DNA from: Owenia fusiformis
Taxonomy: Eukaryota; Annelida; Polychaeta; Sabellida; Oweniidae
Direction: 5' to 3'
DNA: 64,000 nt
NCBI GenBank assembly: GCA_903813345.2
Contig: CAIIXF020000010.1
Coordinates: 20,469,181 to 20,533,180, forward strand
This document shows positions 1-12,529 of this stretch, in pieces (within the stretch, counting starts at the first letter, position 1; every line of letters begins with the position of its first letter). A program made the translations under genes and the position numbers. The notes beneath the pieces were generated by a model. It saw only the letters and a program-made list of their open reading frames with translations. It was not told the origin of the DNA and ran no database searches.

Positions 1-225
1 CGGATTCGATCCCCGGTTCAGGCAAGACTTAATTTGCTTGTTTGTGTAAAGTACTTGAGTGTGTTTGACTGAGTGGTCCACAACTCGTACAAAAGGCGTG
101 TATGTATGGGGAGTGGGTCTATCTTCCAGGCTAATTACGTTAATTAGGACCGTATAGATACGGGATATACCCAAGAGGTATTGCTCACCTTCATTGGTGG
201 TAAATAAAATACAATACAATTGACA
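1..225 (+). repeat. Probable truncated tRNA-derived SINE
   Basis: The first bases contain gattcgatccc, which fits the pol III B-box consensus GGTTCGANNCC. About 200 bp of non-coding sequence follows and ends in a short A-rich tail (aaataaaatacaatacaat). This is the layout of a SINE 3' part, with the A box cut off by the window edge. It is inference from one copy; a database search for the family would settle it. Confidence 0.4.
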
Positions 226-2746
226 ATTACAATTACATTTTTTCTAATCGGACTATACATGTAGAGCACTCAATCGTCTTAGTAGACCCGCGAGTGCAAT
301 GTGCAATTAAACACACAGTGTTTTGTCCCATTTGCTCTACGGCGGACGCACGGCGGCCATAGGTTCACAAAACCGATATAGAAAATGTACTTAGCTTATC
401 CCTATATTTTAGGCTGCATATTTCTCTCTCTTTTGGGAAGCTACGGCCGCGGTACGGTTGCCATAGGTTAACAATGAGGTTTTGTTGTTGGATGTTTTTA
501 GTTTTAATTCGAGTTATGTTAATTTGAATCCTTGAGATTCAAAACAGTTCGATTCGTATCTTTAAAATTGGACTTTATCGACATAGCTGCATAGTTAATA
601 ACATACAATTGCAAGATTAGTATGTTTGGCAGTAACTAAATCCCCCCAAAATTCATGTAAAAAGTTTTGACTGCCAAATTTACATTTACCCTATGGTAAT
701 GTTCTTCGGGGCAAAACGTACATCTGGACTTGATTGTTCCTAAATGAATCCTATGGTTATAGTACATTGTATAGAATGTACAAACTATAGATATAGAATA
801 GACTTTGACCAACAGATAATTGAATTGCTGTTATTGATTAACAAATGATTGTGCATGTCACGATGACGTAAATTTTTGAAAAAATGTTGTATTATAAGGG
901 GTACGTTAAAATAAACGCACTCATGTTAAAGTTGGGGTGTTTCAAAGAACCATGTGAGGTATTGCAAGTGATTTTAGTCGGTCATATCTTTCACCTTGAG
1001 TACTTTCTGGGCATAAATACAGTGGTTTTTATTAAAACAATATGTTTTCTTTCAATTGAAGTCCTCATGATCACTGCGGATTTAGAAGGGGCCATTGGGG
1101 CGCACGCCCCCCTAAAAAGTCAGAATTTTAACTGGAAAGCAAAAAGGGTGGTTATGGATTGTCAATAATGCATTGCATACGCTGAAATCAGACCGGGAAT
1201 CTGACCTACACTCTGAAATCGGTCAGAATGCACCAAATGATGAATGATTTTCGAAATTTCCTGGGGGAACACCCCCTCCCGATCCCCTTATTATGAACTG
1301 TGATAAAACATTGTGCGCAATTCAAACATATTTTAACACTTATATGTGACATTTTAAATGATAAGATACTGAAATCGCCGTGTCGACGATGACCGCTCAC
1401 TTTTGCATTTTGGGGTGGTATGTCCTATATCGTCTCCCAGATTAAAGCCTCAGTTGGTTGGTTGGTTATTGGTATAATAATCCCAAAGGGCTAAGATTCT
1501 TTAAGAATAATGCTATCCACCGCAAATGCCCAGGTTCCAGGAAATCCTATACGGTATTGGTTTATGTGTGGAAACCCCGGCTGAGTTAGATAATATAAAA
1601 TCATGAAGCTTAGCTCCAAAGAAATACTTATTATGTTACATCTGAATGATTTCTAAAAAGCTACATGTACAGAACGGGCAGAAAAGTTCATGAGAGAAAA
1701 AACTATAATTATCCGTTTCAAAAAGAATAAGAACTTTGAGCATAACTTATATGTCACTCTCAAAAAGTACTTTCCTTGAGATAGATGTTTTTTGTCTCTT
1801 GGAAACAAAGCTTTTGAATGCGCTGCTCCGCGTAGGGCTTCTCTTCATGCAATATTGGCTTTTTGGAGTCTTCACCAGTATGAAGTATTTTGTCTTGTAA
1901 TACAGAAGTAGAGGTGTTTTAATCTTACGCCTCTTTCTCATTCTCCCTGATTTTTTCGGCGGGTCCGAAATTTTTTATGGACCATCATCTTAAAAAGAGA
2001 GTAAATGTCAGGTTATGGATCACAAAGATAAATGGCAATATTGAAAAAATCATATCAAAATCATGTTTTGGATTAACGGACGAAATATAATTATACTAAA
2101 CATGTTTATATGTCTATAATCATTTTAGTTATATCATCAAATTTTTGGGTTTCTTTTAAATGTGCCAACGTACAATCGAGCTGACAACGTACAAAAACTA
2201 TTTTTTGTCGTAACATCTAAAATAAAAAGCAGTTTGCATTATCACTATATTGATATTTGTATATTTATATTAAGTTGTGTAAGTCGAAGTTTGACTATTA
2301 CTTGAAAAGGAAAGTGAGTGAGACTTGGTAATTTTAGAGAACTAACTCATCCCCCTCCACTCACTGTGATATTTTCATTATTTTTTCACAACGGTTTATA
2401 ACTCATTAAAAAAACAGCAATGCCATTCATTTTGTGATGATAACGTAACCGGTGCTTGATTTATTGCAAAGAGATTGACTTTTGCATATCTTGCAGATTT
2501 GTTGAATTATCTAGCAGAAATCGGCTGCTCCTCTCCCTCCACTCGTTTTGTCCGATTTACGCCCGTGTATGTAAAATTTCAGATAATATATGAGTGCCAT
2601 TTGAAAAAGGTTAGAATTTGACTTTTGAGTTCAAAGTACTTGACAACTTAAACGGTAATTGATGTAGCATTTGCTTGATGTTTACTTACTGACATTGAGC
2701 GCTTAGATCGTTAAAAGCCAAGAACTTCTTAAACTGATTCTTCAAA
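226..2746. other. Intergenic region upstream of the ALDH gene
   Basis: I find no convincing exon here. The short reading frames have no splice-site context and no recognisable domains. It contains one copy of a dispersed repeat (958-1066). The ALDH promoter should lie near the right end, but I see no clear TATA box. Confidence 0.5.
958..1066 (+). repeat. Dispersed repeat, copy 1 of 3
   Basis: This stretch, including cggtcatatctttcacc and tttctgggcataaatacagt, recurs in reverse orientation at about 60437-60575 and, more diverged, in direct orientation at about 59897-59965. Spacing and order of the shared blocks are kept. I do not recognise the family. Confidence 0.6.
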
Positions 2747-5700
2747 ATGGGAGACAATGCGCCTATAGCGGATCCAGAGATCAAATACACTCAGGTAGGA
2801 TTGTTCTCGTATACTTTAGGCTTGTATTATATAACAAACATACATTTTTAATTGCATTTCTACATTGGTGTTTTATATGTATTCTAATTTGCTTTCAAAG
2901 GCTATCAGGGTTTCAACAGCACCGTTTCTCAACGAATGCATGTTTGGTTGCAGATCTTTATTAACAATGAGTTCGTAAAGTCTGTCAGTGGTAAAACGTT
3001 CCCCACCAACAACCCCTGCACAGGGGAACCCATTGTGCAGATACAGGAGGGAGATAAAGTACAGTATCGTTTTCATATTATCTTTAGATGAATATATTCA
3101 AAATCCTACTCATTATGAGAAAAGTGCTGTTGACTTAATATATTTTTGATGATCTTTACATGTCCAGGTTATCCAGGACCGTGGCCAAGGAGGGGGGGGG
3201 GGGGGTCGATGGGTCCCCCATGGCCAAAAAATCTTTCAAAATCGTGCAGATTTTCACCATTCTGAGCACTTTTTAAGTGATTTTGGCCATTTTTGGACCA
3301 AAATTGTCACAAGTGACCCCCCCTGGAATTTTTCAAAAAGTGAACCCCCCTTGACAAATCCTGATTACGGGCCTGTTATCTGAGGCTAGTATAGATTAAT
3401 TATACCAGTAAATTGTATTTTATCTTTGACCAAATATCTCAAGATCGTCTGAAAGTATTCAACAAATATGCACCGTTTATTTTCTCTCTGATTTCTAAGG
3501 CAGATGTAGATAAAGCAGTCAGCGCTGCCAAAGCTGCTTTTAAACTTGGGTCACCATGGCGAAGAATGGATGCTTCTCAGAGAGGACGCCTTCTGAATAA
3601 ACTTGCTGACACCATTGAAAGAGATGGTCGCCAACTTGCGGTAATCTCCCTAATATTACTATGAATGCAACGCTTGTTAAAAAGTTACCCAGTCGTTGGT
3701 AGGTCGACTTGTCCTTCTTATATTATTGAAATGGCGGTAAGTTTACTATATATATAAACTTAGATATTACATACAGCAGCCTATGCCTGCTACAGTTATA
3801 ATAGCATATACCAACCATTCGGATGAGAACTTTTCAGAGTATGTCTATGTGCAGCTTCTTGAAAGGTCAATCGGGGAAATATATATTTCTGTGTGTTCAA
3901 AGTCAGTCAATTCAACTGAAATTTGCCAATCGGGGCATTTTTCTTGCTTCAATTCTGTGTTTTTTACTTTGTCACTCGACGCATGTCTATAAAATCACAT
4001 ATACACCACGGCAATCTATATTTCTTCAAAGTGTGATTACTGTTCGCCTTCTGTTAAGCGATTCTCGGTCGAAACGCAGTCCAGACACTACAGCAACGTG
4101 GGTCCAGACTGCATACATATTTGACAAAACTGGAAACGTTCAAGACGTGCTCCCTATTCTTCTCTGTTTTGTTCAGTACAGGGACATATTGGACTTGCTT
4201 GATTTTTTCTTTCTTTTCTGAGAAAATGCGTTAGACAGTTAGATGCCTGATTAAATCAAAATTCTCGATAGGAAAGCATAAGGCATCAACTACTTTGTAC
4301 TTTACAATACAGAGAAAGTTGGTGCCTGAGCCGCGTTGCCATACAATCTAATCTATGCTGTGGACGTGTTGCCATATTGCTGAAATTGACTGTGCCGCGT
4401 TTCCGGCGAGTTCAATTTTGTAAGCAGATTGCGAGAAAAACAAGCAAAAGTTTTAATGTTAATTTGTGTTGTACAGTCCATATGTGTCAAGCTATTGAAT
4501 GCCAACGTTCGCCCATGAGTCGCAAAATACCTCCTTAATTGGTATTAGAAGATAGCTCAAGAAAAGTAGAGTCGGGAAATCATATTTGTGTTGACTATTT
4601 ATCTTCTCTGGTCAATGCCTGAACACTGAGAAATTCTTATAGCTTTACATACCTTGAGGGGTTGTTCACCGAATGTGAAGCATGCGTTTTCAAAAACTTA
4701 CCTATGTTTCGCAGAATTAGAGGACGAAGTGCCTCCGATTATTGGAGTTTGCCTCCATTGTGGTATGTAAAACGTTGCAGCCTCGTTTTTAAACAGCTAC
4801 GCGTGGCTGTAACACGTTATCTATGTATGTCCACCTTGAATAAACTAAAATAGATGTACCAGTTGCTCTTACTTGCCCTGCATATATAAAATGTTTATGA
4901 TATGAAGAGATGTACGTAACCCGGTACCCCTGACATTGTCGTTTCACTGAACGAAGTTCAGACAAGATATAGGCCGTCTGTTCATTCGTCTGTCCGATTA
5001 TCTTTTTGTTCGTTCGCTCGCTAGCTTGTTCATTCGGTCAGTTGACTCTCGGCGATAACTCAGACACTGGTTACCAGTTCTTATTCACATTTTATGAATT
5101 GCTACTCCTTAGAGTTTCTGTACATGTTTGTCTAGTCAAGGTAGTTCCTTCACAGAGAAGAGTAGTCGACGATCGTACAACTATAGAGCACTGATTCTGG
5201 TGTTTCAATAATTTTATTTTGTTTTGCAGAGCTTAGAGACATTGGACAATGGAAAACCCTTTGGATATGCTTTTAACTTTGACCTAGTATTTGCCATCAA
5301 AGTTCTTCGATACTATGCAGGATGGGCAGATAAGATTGTTGGTCAGACTATTCCCTCGGGTGGGTTCATTTATAATGCTCGTTTAATTGTAACTGCAATG
5401 AATCATGTGTACTGTAGATTGGGTTAATTTGGCGCCCGCTTTAATTTGGTGAATTTGGCGAAATTGAAAAATTCGCCAATAAAAATCTTCGCCAAAATTT
5501 AGAATGAATCCCCGGGAATTATCTAGGGTATTTCGTCAAGTGTATTTAAGTCACTTCCGGTTTAGGTTTTTTCCAAAAATATGAAAAAATGTCTCTCATA
5601 AATTGGCTCAGAACTGGTCAGTCACTCATTAGGCTAATACTCAGTATAGTAGCAGCATCGATCGAGGTGCAAAATGTAAAGGATGATCACGCAAAAAGTA

Positions 5701-8700
5701 CAAACGTGGTGAATATCCTCAGTGGTCCTCAAAAGAAAAAATAAAGAACCAAACATGCCTATTTACATGGTAATTTGCAAAAAGCGCGTAAGTTAATTAA
5801 AACTTTTTTTGCATATCCGCCAAATTTTGCCATTTTTGGCATATTGGCGGCTATTTATAATTTTATAAATAGCCGCCAATATGCCAAAAATGGCAAAATC
5901 GCCAAATTAAGTAGCGCCAAATTAACCCCAATCTACAGTAGATCTATTTGAACTGAAAAATACATCTCCATGCGAACACTGTCGATCACGTATTTATTAT
6001 TCCTTTATTAAACCAATCATTATTTTAGATGGCGACTTCTTCACTTACACCAGACATGAACCCATTGGTGTATGTGGTCAGATCATTCCCGTAAGTTTGT
6101 TTATCTTATCATCATTACCAGTTGATATAAAACTAAAACTAAGAGTCGTTTTTATTTCGTGATGTGTACACTCCCCTCGGTACTTATCCAAAAGTTCGGC
6201 AATTGGAAGTTTTCATTGGATAGTACATTGAAGCATATCCTATCCTCGTTGCCATTATGGGGAAGAGTGTAGTTACGGATAAAATCTAGCTGTAGCCACA
6301 GACCCGAGCCAGGTCCTGTCCCCATTGATAGTAGGCTCAATGAAATAATGATTTTGTGTCCTGTCCTTCAGTATATTCATTGAGCCATGAGACTAATACT
6401 ATAGAAGGACTCTGGCAGAGGTCCGTGGCTGTAACCTCATTAGGACATGTACGTTTGCCCTTACATCTCGAATGTCATTTATAGTGGAATTTTCCATTGT
6501 TGATGATGTCATGGAAGATAGCGCCTGCCTTGGCTTGTGGAAACACTTTGGTGCTGAAGCCCGCAGAACAGACGCCATTGACGGCGCTCTTTGTGTGCGC
6601 CCTAGTAAAAGAGGTATGACGGTTATACGCGTTGTGATGCGTTTATTATTCTTGTCTACGATAAGATCATATTCTCTGGACTTTCTAGGTAACTGCAATT
6701 CACAAAAATAAAACAACGTAGTTACAACGCACCTAGCTGTTTTATTACCCTTAGGTGTTGTCTTGTGCTAGTTTGTGGAATCCATGACTAAGAATTTCAA
6801 AATTATCTTGAAGTCAGTAATAAATGTTTAGCATAAAATAACACATACTACTGCTGTGGCATATTAATCTGATTACCTTCAGGTAGGGTTCCCCCCTGGA
6901 GTTGTTAACGTAGTTCCCGGCTATGGACCTACTGCGGGGGCAGCCATTTCTAACCACATGGACGTCGACAAGATTGCATTCACTGGATCAACTGAAGTGG
7001 GACGTTTGATACTAGAGGCAGCTGGCAAATCCAACCTAAAGGAAGTCTCACTAGAGCTCGGTGGGAAGAGTCCGAATATCATTTTCGCCGATGCGGATCG
7101 TAAGTTTAAAAGCAAGAGATGCACACATGATGTTTAATGTTACAAGATGTATTTATTTGACAGACAATTTTAGAGTTTTAGAATTTAAGAGTATTATAAA
7201 TAAAACGGGACCGCGTATCAAAACAAAATTCTGGAAACTGACAGTTAAATTGTACTAAAACCATTTAAAGAAACTCTTATTATCTTGTTTTTAGCACAAA
7301 TAGCATCCCCTTTGTTATGTTGACTACAAAGCTTGTGATAATTCCCCACACAATACGATTTATTAAGATGAGACTGTCAACCTCTGAAATGTTATTATTT
7401 TTATGCACTTTTTGAGGTCACCTGACCATGACGTACCGTGTGCCAAGTTATTCTGGCACTAAATCGAAAAGTCGTTGCAAACTACTACGAAGGCTGAACT
7501 AAAGTGGAAATAAACATTAGTTTCACATTTGCACGCATTCCAATAGCCAAATAAATATTTTTAATTGATTGAACTTCACAATAAGAAGTTCTTGAGGAAA
7601 GAGCACTGTAATATTATTCATTACATATTCAAGGAATTGATTGAAATGCATTTGTGAAACCGTATATCGATAACTGAAAATGTTAACCCAATTATTATAT
7701 TTTCAACATTACTCGATTTTGAAAGCCAGGGTTTCATTTTTATCAACAAAATCATGTTTCGCGGCAAATTGTTTCAACCACATACGTCATGTCACGTGAC
7801 GTAAAATTTCTGCTCTGAAAATGAAAACAGTTTTGCCGCGAAAACAGACACGTGCTGACTTTATATCCCCGATATCATGATAAAATGAATTTTGGGAATT
7901 GCTGATGGTTCACCATTGTAAAGTGTGACGTTCATACGGTAAGATAGCATTAATATCTCTAAATCGAGGAAACTGGTTTGAGTACAACTTAAAATTAATA
8001 TTTTAGTGGCGGATGCAGTAGAATGGTCGCATAATGCTCTGTTCGCCAATAGTGGCCAGGCATGCTCTGCAGGGTCCAGGACATACGTGGAAGAGAGCAT
8101 TTATGAAGAGTTTGTGAAACGCTCGGTCGAGAGAGCAAAGACAAGGAAGATTGGCAATCCTCTTGATGCAGACACAGAATCTGGACCACAGGTGTGAAAA
8201 ATATACGTCCAACTTCTCTCAAAAATTAGCAATGGCCAAATTTCTGGACTTGATATTTCAAGTGTATATGCAAGAATTTTTTTATGAGAAACGTTTACCA
8301 AATTTTTAAAGACAAATATAAAGACGTGTCGCAAAAAGGTGGCGCATTTGTTTTTTAAGGGTATCGCGTGAATGTAACTTTGATTCCCCGGATTATAAGA
8401 TAATATTCTAATTAAAGTTATATATCATTTTAAAGCTGTTTCGATGAAGATTTTAGATCAACTACACTCCGTTCCCATTTTTTGTGCGTTCGTTTTTAAA
8501 AAAGAGTTTTTTACCAAAACATCTGGCAAATATCCCATGTTGACACGTTACATTTTGAATTATTTTTCGTCTTTAAACGCTCATAACTCAAACAATATAT
8601 GACTATTATACTTATTTTTCGTTTTGATAAAGGTAGATGGAAGTTTTATTTCAAAGGATGAATTTTAGTAAGCGTCCCATATTGTGACGTCATAGAGTCT

Positions 8701-11341
8701 GAAAAATAGAATCTGTTGACAGCGACCTTTTTTGCTCATTTTTTGGTACCTTCAACTTTTCAGGTGTACATTCAACAAAAAATACGAGATCAATTTTTAA
8801 TAAATCATACATGATTATTTTGCTCCTAAACTCTAGTTTATTAATAAATAGTTGATTTTGTTCACAAAAGTATGTGTTTTCTGTTGTATGTGGAAAAGTG
8901 GAGGACGAAAGGTTTTCAAAATTCATTAAAATAGGGCTAATTTACTCCATTCGCCTATTTTCAAGCACAGCAACACGTATATTTATTTCACCTAAAATAT
9001 CAATTGATTCGTGTTTTATGATGCTAGTAGCCCATTAACATTATATATATATGATGTCAGAGTTATTCGTTTAAAATGTTTTGAGATATAAAGGTAAATG
9101 TGGAGGACGAAAGGATTTTCATGTGTGCACATTTTTCTCAAAAACGTCACATTCTATCATGTTAAAAGCGAGGATCCTCTGGATTACGTCACAAAATGTG
9201 TAACAATGCGTGCGCGAGCTTTTTGCGACACGTCTAACAAGTAATAAGTTGAACCACCCAATTAACAACCAACGCGCAAAGATATCAATGTTCGCATGAT
9301 TAGATTTAAGAAGCACCAGTCTTTAGAAGGTACATGTTCAAATATACTACAGATTGAGGAAACACTACATGGGCGGATGGATGTGCTTAGAGCCTTAGAC
9401 CACCATCAACATTGCTGTAAATGTATTACTTAAATTTTTTTACATGCACTATTAACTTCCAGATTGATGAGGAGCAGTTCAACAAGATTCTGGAACTGAT
9501 CAAGAGCGGGGAAGAAGAGGGCGCAAAGATGCACTGTGGAGGAAAACGATTCGGAGACAAGGGATATTTCATTGAGTCTACTGTATTTTCTGACGTAACC
9601 GATGATATGAGAATCGCCAGAGAAGAGGTAGGGGATAACAGATAAATGCTGACTGTTCAAGACTCTCAAAAGCTAAACTTAATCGCTGGATTGGTACATT
9701 AGTACTGTATTATACACTGTATATTACTAGTATATAATATCTATCTTCTAGGTCTTGATGTACATAATAAACCAACCTTCGATCGTGTCTCATTTGCTTA
9801 ATATTAGCTATAATCGGCCATAATGATTTACTCGTCTTTTTAGATTTTTGGACCCGTTATGCAAATCATCAAATTTAAAGATATAGATGAAGTTATCCCG
9901 CGTGCAAATGATACATCATATGGCCTAGCGGCTGCAGTCTTCACCAAGGACATCAATAAAGCAATAACTATTGCCAACAGTGTGCAGGCTGGTTCTGTAT
10001 TGTGAGCATGACACCATTTTTATCACTGTTCAATACGAATTCTTTGTTTTTTATAACTTTTCTTTTGTGGTGCAGTTGTGATTCATTTGAGTTACAATTG
10101 TGAGTAAATATTCGAACGTAAAATAAATATCCATAAGGGTTTGTCTTTTTGACAGAACTTCGGGTTTAAGCTACAAATCTATAATATATTTGCCTCAATT
10201 TTTCTGCATGGCATAGCGTTAGCGTCGTCTTGTTAGTCACATGTGACTCCAATGTTTTGTTCCCTCGTTGCAGTGTGAATTGCTACAACAGCCTTAGTGC
10301 CAACACTCCATTTGGTGGCTTCAAGGAGTCAGGAATAGGACGTGAATTGTAAGTATTCGCAGTATTTCACTCTACTTTTTGAGGAATGAAATAATGAAAG
10401 GTTCTCGAAATTATGTTCGGTGTAAATGCGTTGGACATAGCAGTCGTTTTATATTAGTTTTAATGAGTGTTCGTGATACTGTTTTATCGTGCACCCTTTG
10501 TGCTACATTGTTGTCTTGTGGCCATGGTTGTGCATTCGTGCGTCTGTCTGTTTGAGCAGGCGCCACATAAACTGTGTCATCAAATTTAAAAAAACGGCTT
10601 ACCTATTCAATTCGAAACTTTACAGATGCAAGAGCAGACTTGCTCCAATGCTAAATAGTATCTCATTAGGTTTTGGGCATGCTTGGTGAATTACTTGGTG
10701 GACATTTTGAATTTTTCGAGAAAAGTATGATATTTTTCACTGCGTGTCTTGTTTGCTTTTGTACTTCTTCGTGATTAGAAAACTAAAGGTATATTTTCTA
10801 TTGGAAAAATCTTGATTTTAACCCTTGATCTGATTGGGCTATTCGAAAGTTTGTTAATAGCCAAGTTTCACCAAGGGTATGGAAAGAAGTGAAATACCCT
10901 CGGACCAAGATTGAGATAAGCCCCATCGTGATATTTTTAATGACATAGTACCTACAGAGCCATATTCCTATTTCATCCACAAATCAGCAATTGTACAGAA
11001 AAAATCAAAGCATGTGTGAACATATTCCTGTAGTGTTGACACAGACATATAAATGTTTTATATGTCTCTGGTTGACATCACATTGCTCACAGTTATTGAT
11101 TAGTTCATCGGTTGCCATTGTTTTGGGGGTTTGCATTGTATATGTGTTTTGTTTGTTCCGATTGAATCTTCTTTTTCTTATATTTGACCTGTTTCCCATG
11201 TTATATCCATACCATACGTACGAATAGGACTTTATGATATATGTCTTTGTATTTTATTATGTTTTCAGGGGAAGTTATGGAATAGAACACTATTCTGAAG
11301 TGAAGACCGTTACAATCAAGATACCACAGAAAAATTCATAA
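2747..11341 (+). CDS. ALDH1A-like aldehyde dehydrogenase, one core exon absent
   Basis: Cytosolic NAD(P)-dependent aldehyde dehydrogenase of the ALDH1/ALDH2 class, which oxidises aldehydes (retinaldehyde in ALDH1A members) to acids. Coding exons: 2747-2794, 2954-3058, 3500-3640, 5230-5359, 6029-6090, 6883-7099, 8007-8191, 9463-9627, 9844-10001, 10274-10348 and 11269-11341. All have GT-AG introns and matching phases. The joined product is 452 residues, starting [16 protein letters not shown] and ending PQKNS. There is no mitochondrial presequence, which favours ALDH1A over ALDH2. The general base is Glu220 (in LELGGKSP) and the nucleophile is Cys254 (in GQACSAGSR), spaced 34 apart as in the family (E268/C302). 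Residues between GQIIP (ends 162) and VGFPPGVVN (starts 163) are missing. The family has about 43 residues there, carrying the WNFP oxyanion-hole Asn and the KPAE Lys that contacts NAD. As drawn, the protein would be inactive. Substrate cannot be assigned. Confidence 0.9.
3174..3375. mobile_element. 202-bp MITE with 5-bp target duplication
   Basis: It begins CAGGACCGTGGCCAAGG and ends with the imperfect inverse, CCTGATTACGGGCCTG. It is flanked on both sides by ttatc (3169-3173 and 3376-3380). A run of G follows the left terminus. It lies in ALDH intron 2. No coding capacity; likely a non-autonomous DNA transposon, superfamily unproven. Confidence 0.7.
5412..5939. mobile_element. TA-flanked MITE with long internal hairpin
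   Basis: Termini CTGTAGATTGGG and CCCCAATCTACAG are inverted repeats that continue inward through ttaatttggcg. Both ends abut TA, the target of Tc1/mariner-type elements. Inside, 5824-5899 is a nearly perfect palindrome with arms of about 37 bp (attttgccatttttggcata and its complement). It lies in ALDH intron 4. Confidence 0.75.
6091..6882 (+). other. ALDH intron where the WNFP/KPAE exon should be
   Basis: In ALDH1/2 proteins a block of about 43 residues (WNFP through KPAEQTP) sits between the two flanking exons. I searched this interval by eye in all frames and found no WNFP or KPAE coding. It holds a hAT-like MITE (6297-6427) and a CpG-containing stretch of unknown nature (about 6470-6620). 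The flanking exons are both phase 0, so loss of the exon keeps the frame. Confidence 0.7.
6297..6427. mobile_element. 131-bp hAT-like MITE
   Basis: Termini CACAGACCCGAGCCAG and CTCTGGCAGAGGTCCGTG form imperfect inverted repeats. The flanking 8-mers are gctgtagc (6289-6296) and gctgtaac (6428-6435), an 8-bp target duplication with one mismatch. A longer relative is at 42289-43027. Eight-base duplications are characteristic of hAT elements. Confidence 0.75.
8322..9235. mobile_element. 914-bp inverted-repeat element in ALDH intron
   Basis: The ends agacgtgtcgcaaaaag and ctttttgcgacacgtct are perfect 17-bp inverted repeats. Internally the segment tggaggacgaaagg occurs twice (about 8900 and 9100). 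I see no clear target duplication and no transposase frame, so it is a non-autonomous element of unknown superfamily. Confidence 0.65.
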
Positions 11342-12529
11342 TCACCGAGGAGCTGACTTTCACACTGATAAAATACATGTACTGTAATGATGGATAATCA
11401 CTTTGACAATCACTTTGAATTTCTGGGGGTTTGAGTAGTTGGGAAATGGGGAATTTGAGATGGTGAATTAGAAATGTGCCTGTTAAAGGTTTTTAAAGGT
11501 TAATATTTTGGCTATAGAAATCTGAAATATCAAAAAATTCCAGCTTGTAACCCTTCTTATTTTGAAGACATTCAAGTCACGGTTACATAATAGGAAGATT
11601 GACTTTATTGTTCTTGAACTCCTCTGCAGGGGGTCTTTTGAAGATTGATAAATAAACATTGAACTCAATGGAAACATGCAAAATGTTCGAGCCCTGTTAT
11701 TATCAACCGGGGGTACTTTTTAACACCACTTCGGTAGATATCAAAAATATTTGTATTAATGATAATTTGGTCAAAAAATGGTGACGTATATATAGCAAGT
11801 GCAATTAAAGTGCTAACTGACTGCGCAATCTATTTTTCTTTATTTCGTTCATCTGAATAAGTCGATCGCTATTCATTTATAACATTTTATATTGCCTCAA
11901 GATTTATCCTAGCTCAAGCGTACTCGATTGAACGTAACGTAAATGGTATTATTTTCGGCCATCTCTAAACGTTTTTTCTCTTCATTCGAGCTCCCGACTT
12001 CAGACTTTCTCTCCTATCAAAAATTAATCCCAACATACATAGCCCATTTTTCATGTATCTGTGTATTGCATACCTCGATCATACATCCATTGTTTTTACA
12101 ATATCTATATATATACGCATAATGTAGTAGACGTTTAATGTACTTATAAAACATGTGTCTATCATATTTAAAACGGTCATCCAAGGAGTGACCTATGTAC
12201 CTTCATACATACTAGTATGGTCATGAATATTCAGTAAAATTCCTTTGATCAAATGAACATGTATCGGAAATACATGAAATACATGCATCATATATTCATT
12301 CTATACTACCCGGTTGTTTCTATCATGTTATCTTCAAAATGATGAGTGATTTGATAAAATAAAATAAATACATCTTCGTTGGTATCCGCTACTCATTGGG
12401 GTTATTTTTTAGTATTCATCTTGGATAAGAATAGTTCACGACTTTTATACATCATGAAGCAGAGATTTACCGTAGCGCAAGTCTGTTTTTAAAGTGTATT
12501 CATTTTATTCATATTTTCATTGATGATGT
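11342..12529. other. ALDH 3' flank and intergenic spacer
   Basis: A canonical AATAAA at 11651-11656, 310 bp past the ALDH stop, is a plausible polyadenylation signal. On the minus strand AATAAA at 12504-12509 lies 21 bp past the UGT stop and could serve that gene. The two genes converge here. I see nothing else. Confidence 0.5.

Noticed and set aside
6472-6711. Displaced remnant of the missing ALDH exon
   Set aside because: Read in all frames, it has no WNFP, KPAE or similar block.
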